Shown in pieces: positions 59,026 to 64,000 of a DNA stretch of 64,000 nt; within the stretch, counting starts at the first letter, position 1; the number at the start of each line of letters is the position of its first letter. The translations under genes were made by a program, and so were the position numbers. This stretch comes from Paenibacillus_AR mesotrionivorans (GTDB lineage Bacteria > Bacillota > Bacilli > Paenibacillales > NBRC-103111), in NCBI RefSeq assembly GCF_046098205.1, contig NZ_JBJURJ010000008.1:124001-188000 (forward strand), written 5' to 3'. A model generated the notes under the pieces. The model did no database searches, was not told where the DNA came from, and worked only from the letters and a program-made list of their open reading frames with translations.

Positions 59026-60570
59026 ATGAAGAGAAAGGTTGCCATCGTCGGAGCAGGACCCGGAGGACTGGCTGCGGGCATGCTGCTTTCTGCAAACGGT
59101 TATGACGTCTCCATATACGAAAAACAGCCCTATATTGGCGGAAGATCCTCCCTGCTCCAGCTGCCCTCCTACCATTTTGACCGGGGCGCCACATTTCTCA
59201 TGATGCCCCAAAAGTGGGAGGAGCTGTTCCTCCTTGCCGGGCGCCGGCTTGACGATTATGTCAAGCTTCTCCCGCTGGACCCTATGTACCGTCTCCAATT
59301 TGGGGAGCTCAGACTGGAGGCTACCACAGACCGTCAGGAGATGCGCAGCCGGATCGAATCGCTTTTTCCCGGAGAAGGTGCAGGTTATGAGCGGTTTATG
59401 AAAGAGGAAGCGGTGAAGTTTTCCCGGGTTGCCCCGCTGCTGGAGCGCCCCTTCGGAAGCTGGCGGGATTACCTGGGCGGCGATCTGTTGCGGGCCCTCC
59501 CCAGGCTGGATGCCACCACCACTGTTCACGGGCGGTTGTCCGGCTACTTCCGCGACGAGCGTCTCCGGACAGCTTTCTGCTTCCAGTCCAAATATCTGGG
59601 TATGTCCCCCTGGGAATGCCCCGGCACCTTCACGATCCTCTCCTATCTGGAGCATGCGTACGGCCTGATGCATCCCATCGGGGGCATCAACCGCCTCTGC
59701 GAGGCGATGGCCGAGGTTATCCGGGAGCATGGCGGAGCTCTATACACCGGTACAGGCGTAAGTCAGGTGCTGGTAAATGGAGGCCGTGCCCATGGGGTGC
59801 TGCTGGAGAATGGAGAGAAGATCGAGGCGGATGAGGTGATTATCGGGGCGGATTTCGCCCATGCTGCTGCAAATTTGTTTGCACCCGGCGTACTGAAAAA
59901 ATACTCACCACAGAAGCTTAAGGAAAAGAAATATTCCTGCTCTACGTTTATGCTGTATTTGGGTATCGAGGGCAAGGTTCCACTCCCCCATCACACCATC
60001 CTGTTCGCAGAGGATTACCGCAGTAATGTGGATGACATCACCAAACATAAACGGTTATCCGAAGAGCCGTCCATTTACATTCATAACCCTAGTGCGCTGG
60101 ATCCGACCCTTGCTCCGTCCGGCCATTCAGCCCTGATGATCCTGGTGCCGGTCCCGAATACACTGGCTTCGATCCCCTGGGAGGATGAGGCGGCAGCCTT
60201 CCGCCGGCGGGTGCTGGACCGGCTTCATACGATGCCTGAGCTTCAAGGGCTGGAGGGCCGCATCCGCATGGAGCACATGGTGACTCCTTGGGATTGGCGG
60301 GATCAGATGCACGTGTATAACGGCGCAACCTTCAGTCTGGCGCATTCTCTTGATCAGATGCTGACTCTTCGTCCCCATAACCGTTTCCAGGAGGTGGACC
60401 ATTGCTGGCTGGTAGGAGGAGGCACCCACCCTGGCAGCGGGCTGCCCACCATTCTGGAGTCGGCGAAGATCAGCTGTGCGATGCTGATGAACGCCCGCAA
60501 ACCCCATTTTACCGGCCTTGGCAGAAGCATCGGGAAAGGAGCGGCATCATGGGCGGCGCCAGAGCGTTGA
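59026..60570 (+). CDS. CrtN-type phytoene/diapophytoene desaturase
   Basis: 514 aa flavoprotein. The dinucleotide fold VAIVGAGPGGLAAGMLLS, then EKQPYIGGRSS, is at the N-terminus. The C-terminus has GGGTHPGSGLPTILESAK, the FAD signature of Crt desaturases. It is first in an operon of two desaturase-like genes and one synthase, the usual content of C30 carotenoid loci (4,4'-diapophytoene to a yellow or orange polyene). AAAGGAG lies ten bases upstream. Step order is not determined by sequence. Confidence 0.88.
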   Translation: MKRKVAIVGAGPGGLAAGMLLSANGYDVSIYEKQPYIGGRSSLLQLPSYHFDRGATFLMMPQKWEELFLLAGRRLDDYVKLLPLDPMYRLQFGELRLEATTDRQEMRSRIESLFPGEGAGYERFMKEEAVKFSRVAPLLERPFGSWRDYLGGDLLRALPRLDATTTVHGRLSGYFRDERLRTAFCFQSKYLGMSPWECPGTFTILSYLEHAYGLMHPIGGINRLCEAMAEVIREHGGALYTGTGVSQVLVNGGRAHGVLLENGEKIEADEVIIGADFAHAAANLFAPGVLKKYSPQKLKEKKYSCSTFMLYLGIEGKVPLPHHTILFAEDYRSNVDDITKHKRLSEEPSIYIHNPSALDPTLAPSGHSALMILVPVPNTLASIPWEDEAAAFRRRVLDRLHTMPELQGLEGRIRMEHMVTPWDWRDQMHVYNGATFSLAHSLDQMLTLRPHNRFQEVDHCWLVGGGTHPGSGLPTILESAKISCAMLMNARKPHFTGLGRSIGKGAASWAAPER

Positions 60571-62036
60571 ATATTGCCGTCGCAGGCGGCGGGATCGGCG
60601 GAATCACCACTGCCCTGATGCTTGCGAAGAACGGCCACCGGGTTACGCTGCATGAGAAGTCGGACCGGCTGGGCGGACGGCTTTGCTTCGAGGAGCTGGG
60701 ACGCTTCCGCATTGATCAAGGCCCGACCATTGTGCTGCTGCCCGACATGCTGCTGAAGCTCCTCAGAGAAGCGGGGATCGATACAAGCCGCATCAGCCTG
60801 CTGCCATGCGACCCCATGTACAAGATCCATTATCCCGACGGAGCCGTATTTGAAAAGTGGCACAACGAAGACAGGCAGCTGGCCGAGCTTACAAGGCTGT
60901 TTCCAGCCGATACCGACGGTTATCGGCGGTATATGCAGGAGCACGATGAATCCTTCCCGCTTGGCAAACGGGCTTTCCTGGACCGTCCGTTCCTCTCTAC
61001 CCGCCAAGCGTTCACCACAGCGAATATACGGCTTTTGCTCAAAATGCGGGCCTACCGCAGTGTGCGCGCCAGAGCGGCTGCTTATTTCCAAGACCCGCGT
61101 CTGGCGGATGCCTATTCCCTGCAGACCTTGTATATTGGAGGAGCTCCGCGGCGGACGCCTGCACTTTATTCCTTTATACCTTACGCAGAGCAGCGTTTTG
61201 GCGTGTGGTACGTCAAGGGGGGTTACGCCTCCCTGCTTCCTGTTCTTCAGGAGGCCATGGCGGCAGCCGGTGTAGAGATGAAGCTGCGCAGTACCGTCAC
61301 CCGCATTGTGGTGGAAGAAGGCTCCGTGAAAGGATTGGAGACCCAAGATGGCTTTTTACCCTATGATAAGGTCATATATAACGGCGATCTGCCCCTTCTG
61401 GCGGGACTGGTACCCGGTTACGGAGATAAGCTGAAGAAGCGCCGGTTTACCCCCTCTAGCGGCTGCCTGTTGGTCTTTCTCGGCACCAACCGCCGATGGG
61501 ATCATTCCGTTTCCCACCAGTTTTTTCTTCCGCCTGACTTTGACCGGAACCTCCAGCGAATGTTCCGCGAGGGAATCATGCCGCAGACTCCCTCCTTCTA
61601 TACCTTCCAGCCGACGGCCATTGATCCGGAGGCCGCCCCGGAGGGGGAGAGTATCCTGTATCTGATGATTCCTGCCCCTCCCGCCTGCGCTCCTTTCTGG
61701 CAGCAGAAGGATATCGAGAGCCGCATTCAATCGCTTGCCGATTGGGTAGTGGCGGAAGCGGAACGGCGGGGCTTTCCGGGCCTCCGCGCCTCCATCGTTG
61801 AGCAGCATGTGCGCACTCCGTTGGATGCGCAAGCCTCCGGCTTGTTCCAGGGCGGCAGCTTCGGCATTGCCCCCGTTATGGGCCAATCCGGATGGATGAG
61901 ACCCCAGTTCAAACCTCTCCCTGTTCAAGGCTTGTATGCCGTAGGGGCATCCACCCACCCCGGAGGGGGTGTGCCGATTGTCATGCAAGGGGCAAAGCTT
62001 CTGGCCGATCACATACGAATGGAGTTGGAATTATGA
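60549..62036 (+). CDS. Second CrtN/CrtP-like carotenoid oxidoreductase
   Basis: 495 aa, homologous to the preceding gene. IAVAGGGIGGITTALMLAK, then EKSDRLGGRL, forms the FAD site; GASTHPGGGVPIVMQGAK is the C-terminal signature. AAAGGAG seven bases before the ATG at 60549 shows that it starts inside the end of the first gene (22-bp overlap). It may be a CrtP/CrtNb-like oxidase that adds terminal oxygen groups, or a second desaturase. Confidence 0.85.
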   Translation: MGGARALNIAVAGGGIGGITTALMLAKNGHRVTLHEKSDRLGGRLCFEELGRFRIDQGPTIVLLPDMLLKLLREAGIDTSRISLLPCDPMYKIHYPDGAVFEKWHNEDRQLAELTRLFPADTDGYRRYMQEHDESFPLGKRAFLDRPFLSTRQAFTTANIRLLLKMRAYRSVRARAAAYFQDPRLADAYSLQTLYIGGAPRRTPALYSFIPYAEQRFGVWYVKGGYASLLPVLQEAMAAAGVEMKLRSTVTRIVVEEGSVKGLETQDGFLPYDKVIYNGDLPLLAGLVPGYGDKLKKRRFTPSSGCLLVFLGTNRRWDHSVSHQFFLPPDFDRNLQRMFREGIMPQTPSFYTFQPTAIDPEAAPEGESILYLMIPAPPACAPFWQQKDIESRIQSLADWVVAEAERRGFPGLRASIVEQHVRTPLDAQASGLFQGGSFGIAPVMGQSGWMRPQFKPLPVQGLYAVGASTHPGGGVPIVMQGAKLLADHIRMELEL

Positions 62037-62908
62037 TGGACCGCAGCTTTCTGGACCCATGCGAAGACATTATCCGCATGTATTCATCCACCTTTTATAA
62101 AGCGTTCCGCTTCCTGGCCAGCCCCCAGCGGGAGGCCGTGTATGTCACCTATGCCTTCTGCCGGATGATTGATGATTCTGTGGATGAGCCGGAGCGCTCT
62201 TCTTACACGGTTGCAGAGCTGGAGGCCAATCTGCGCTCCCTGGAAACAGCCGATGGGCATTTTATCTGGCCGGCCCTGCGTTGGCTTTTCCGCAGCTTCC
62301 CGGTTACACCCGAGCCCTTCTACCGCCAAATGGAAGGCCAGCGGATGGACCTTAGTCTCAACCGGTACAATACCTTCGAGGAACTGGAACGGTACTGCTA
62401 CCTGGTTGCCGGAACCGTCGGCGAGATGCTGGTCCCTATTTTGCAGGGGGATCCGGCGGGCAGAGAAACAGTGGAATCAGCGGTTCAGTTGGGCAAAGCG
62501 ATGCAGATTGTCAACATTATCCGGGATGTGGGTGAGGATCAGCGGCGGGGACGCCGTTACATTCCCCTAGAATTGATGCAACGCTACGGGTATTCGGAAA
62601 CGGAATTCGAGCATGGGCAGGTTACCCAGGGCTTCTGCGATACCGTGGATTGGATGATGACCGTTGCGCGGCAATGGATGCTTCAGGGGCTGCTCGGGCT
62701 GCAGGATTATCCGGTATCCAGCGCCTTCTGTATGGAGCTGGCCGCCCATTCCTACATGGCTATTCTGGATGAGGTTGTCCATAACCAATATGAGGTTTTT
62801 ACGAAGCGGGCTATGGTTAATCCCTCCAAAAAGCTTGCTATCCTGCACAAAACAGTAAGGCGTTACCCCCATCTAACGGAAGAAGCCGCAAATCACGCCG
62901 TACTCTGA
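62033..62908 (+). CDS. crtM: Squalene/phytoene synthase family (CrtM-like)
   Basis: 291 aa. Both aspartate-rich motifs are present: RMIDDSVDE (D47 to D51) and NIIRDVGEDQRRGRRYIP. They bind the prenyl diphosphates through magnesium. With two desaturase-like genes upstream, condensation of two farnesyl diphosphates to diapophytoene is the likely reaction; C20 substrate cannot be excluded. ATGA overlap with the preceding gene. The reading frame extends upstream, but not usefully. Confidence 0.9.
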   Translation: MMDRSFLDPCEDIIRMYSSTFYKAFRFLASPQREAVYVTYAFCRMIDDSVDEPERSSYTVAELEANLRSLETADGHFIWPALRWLFRSFPVTPEPFYRQMEGQRMDLSLNRYNTFEELERYCYLVAGTVGEMLVPILQGDPAGRETVESAVQLGKAMQIVNIIRDVGEDQRRGRRYIPLELMQRYGYSETEFEHGQVTQGFCDTVDWMMTVARQWMLQGLLGLQDYPVSSAFCMELAAHSYMAILDEVVHNQYEVFTKRAMVNPSKKLAILHKTVRRYPHLTEEAANHAVL

Positions 62909-63004
62909 CCGCTTCTCGAAACAGGGAATTGCAGAAAGCTGTCCCGCTTGATAAGATGGGTATTGATTTCTATGAATGACGTTACAAGGAGGTGGACGTA
63001 TCTG

Positions 63005-63925
63005 TTGTATACCATCAGGAAGGTTTCCGAGCTCGTTAATATCCCCACGGTGACCATACGTGCTTGGGAGAACAGATATGGAATCGTCCATCCTCTCCGC
63101 ACCGAAGGAGGCCACCGCAAATACAGCACGGCCGACGTAGAAACGTTAAAATGGCTGAAACGGCAAATCGAGGAAAACGGACTAAAAATCAGCGAAGCCG
63201 CCCGGCTCCTGAAGCAGCATAAGCGCGAGCAGCCCTCTCCGCCGGTACAGCTTATAGAGGAAACAATTGCCCCGGGGGAACGCCATACCGAGCTGGCTGA
63301 GGGTTTATACCGCCGACTCATGGCGTATGACCGTTTAGGTGCCAATGAATGGATCAATCTGGCCTTTTCCCTTTATAAGACCGACGATGTGTTCCACCGG
63401 ATTATGGTCCCGGTGCTGCACCGTATCGGTGACGAATGGGAGCAAGGCAAGATCGCCGTATCCCAGGAGCATTTCGCCAGCGAGGTTATCATGAGCCGAT
63501 TTCATTTGGTCATGCGTGCGCAGCCGGCCGGCCCTCACAAGGCCCGGGCTTTGGCATTCTGTCCGGAGGGCGAGCTTCACCAGATGGGACTGATGCTGTT
63601 CGGCCTGTTTATGCAGGGTAAGGGAATCGACGTCATCTATCTGGGCCCCAATACCCCGTATGCGGGATTGACAAGCCTCATCACGGCCAATGATGTGTCC
63701 ATTGTTGCCATATCCGCCTCCCATGCCCGGCATCTTCCCGCTTTGAGTGAATGGCTCTCCGAATGCAGAGCGCAGTTTCCCCATTTGACCTTCGTCCTCG
63801 GCGGCAAGGCCTTTCTCTCTTGTCCGGCCCCGCTCCGTCATTTCGTACTGGACGGCAGTCTGGCAGCATGGAATCAGTGGCTGGAGGGGTTGGCGCTTAC
63901 ATCATCTACCGGTGATCGAGTATAG
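63005..63925 (+). CDS. carH: CarH-like MerR regulator with B12-binding photosensor domain
   Basis: 306 aa. The MerR winged helix (1-70) starts MYTIRKVSELVNIPTVTIRA. A helical bundle carries W145-x9-E155-H156, the signature that caps adenosylcobalamin in CarH. The cobalamin domain shows E190-x-H192-x2-G195, with His192 as lower ligand. CarH tetramers repress carotenoid genes in the dark and fall apart when light breaks the Co-C bond. AAGGAGG lies 12 bases before TTG (63005) or nine before CTG (63002); the ATG at 62972 has no ribosome site. It follows crtM by 96 bp. Confidence 0.88.
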   Translation: MYTIRKVSELVNIPTVTIRAWENRYGIVHPLRTEGGHRKYSTADVETLKWLKRQIEENGLKISEAARLLKQHKREQPSPPVQLIEETIAPGERHTELAEGLYRRLMAYDRLGANEWINLAFSLYKTDDVFHRIMVPVLHRIGDEWEQGKIAVSQEHFASEVIMSRFHLVMRAQPAGPHKARALAFCPEGELHQMGLMLFGLFMQGKGIDVIYLGPNTPYAGLTSLITANDVSIVAISASHARHLPALSEWLSECRAQFPHLTFVLGGKAFLSCPAPLRHFVLDGSLAAWNQWLEGLALTSSTGDRV

Positions 63926-64000
63926 CCCTCACTGCTTGGTCCTTCAGTAAAATAGGATTTTTTGCTGTGTTCACCCCATATATAGTTATATTTTTTACAG

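Overview
The window looks like a chromosomal stretch of a spore-forming Firmicute, most probably Paenibacillus or a close relative. The signs are a spore germination receptor operon, a Spo0E-like phosphatase, a collagen-like spore-surface protein, a SpeA close to the Bacillus type, strong AGGAGG ribosome sites, and GC-rich genes interrupted by one AT-rich island. This is inferred from gene content; no database was searched.

Layout. 1-5.2 kb: end of a polysaccharide deacetylase, a TetR-controlled two-gene ABC-2 efflux system, arginine decarboxylase and a small conserved protein. 5.2-11 kb: DUF1292 protein, two secreted stalk-domain proteins, glutamyl-tRNA synthetase, a cell-wall amidase, a Spo0E-like protein. 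11-15.2 kb: tRNA-Thr, a 52-bp phased repeat, a T-box leader with arginyl-tRNA synthetase, GNAT, PAP2-like and CBS proteins. 15.3-20.7 kb (mostly minus strand): GT39-like membrane protein, DUF2264 protein, a 54-aa Cys-rich peptide, tRNA-Val and intergenic hairpin repeats. 20.9-27.8 kb: paired ABC half-exporters, a CTG-start zinc-ribbon peptide, a hydrolase, an ArsR metal sensor, a secreted protein. 27.8-31.8 kb: gerA-C-B operon. 32-37.2 kb: RNase H, YebC, and a zinc-type trio (G3E GTPase, YcgR-like permease, YcgQ-like protein).

37.7-49.95 kb is a 12.1-kb integrated element in tRNA-Leu(UAA). It is bounded by a perfect 59-bp duplication of the tRNA 3' part and has paired TTTGCTAAC sites near both ends. 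It carries integrase, excisionase, a replication-initiator-like gene, several small unknown proteins, an XRE regulator, RadC, and at its right end an OLD-family ATPase/TOPRIM nuclease overlapping a UvrD-like helicase. That pair is a long version of the Gabija phage-defence system.

50-57.4 kb: collagen-like spore-surface protein, 2-hydroxyacid dehydrogenase, GNAT, YbaK, and an AraC regulator divergent from a GH105 hydrolase. 57.4-64 kb is a light-response cluster: a photolyase diverges from a three-gene C30-type carotenoid operon that is followed by a CarH-like B12-binding MerR repressor. The 154-bp divergent promoter region holds three 11-bp direct repeats spaced exactly 22 bp apart, covering both promoters. 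This suggests that one B12 photoreceptor controls DNA photorepair and pigment together.
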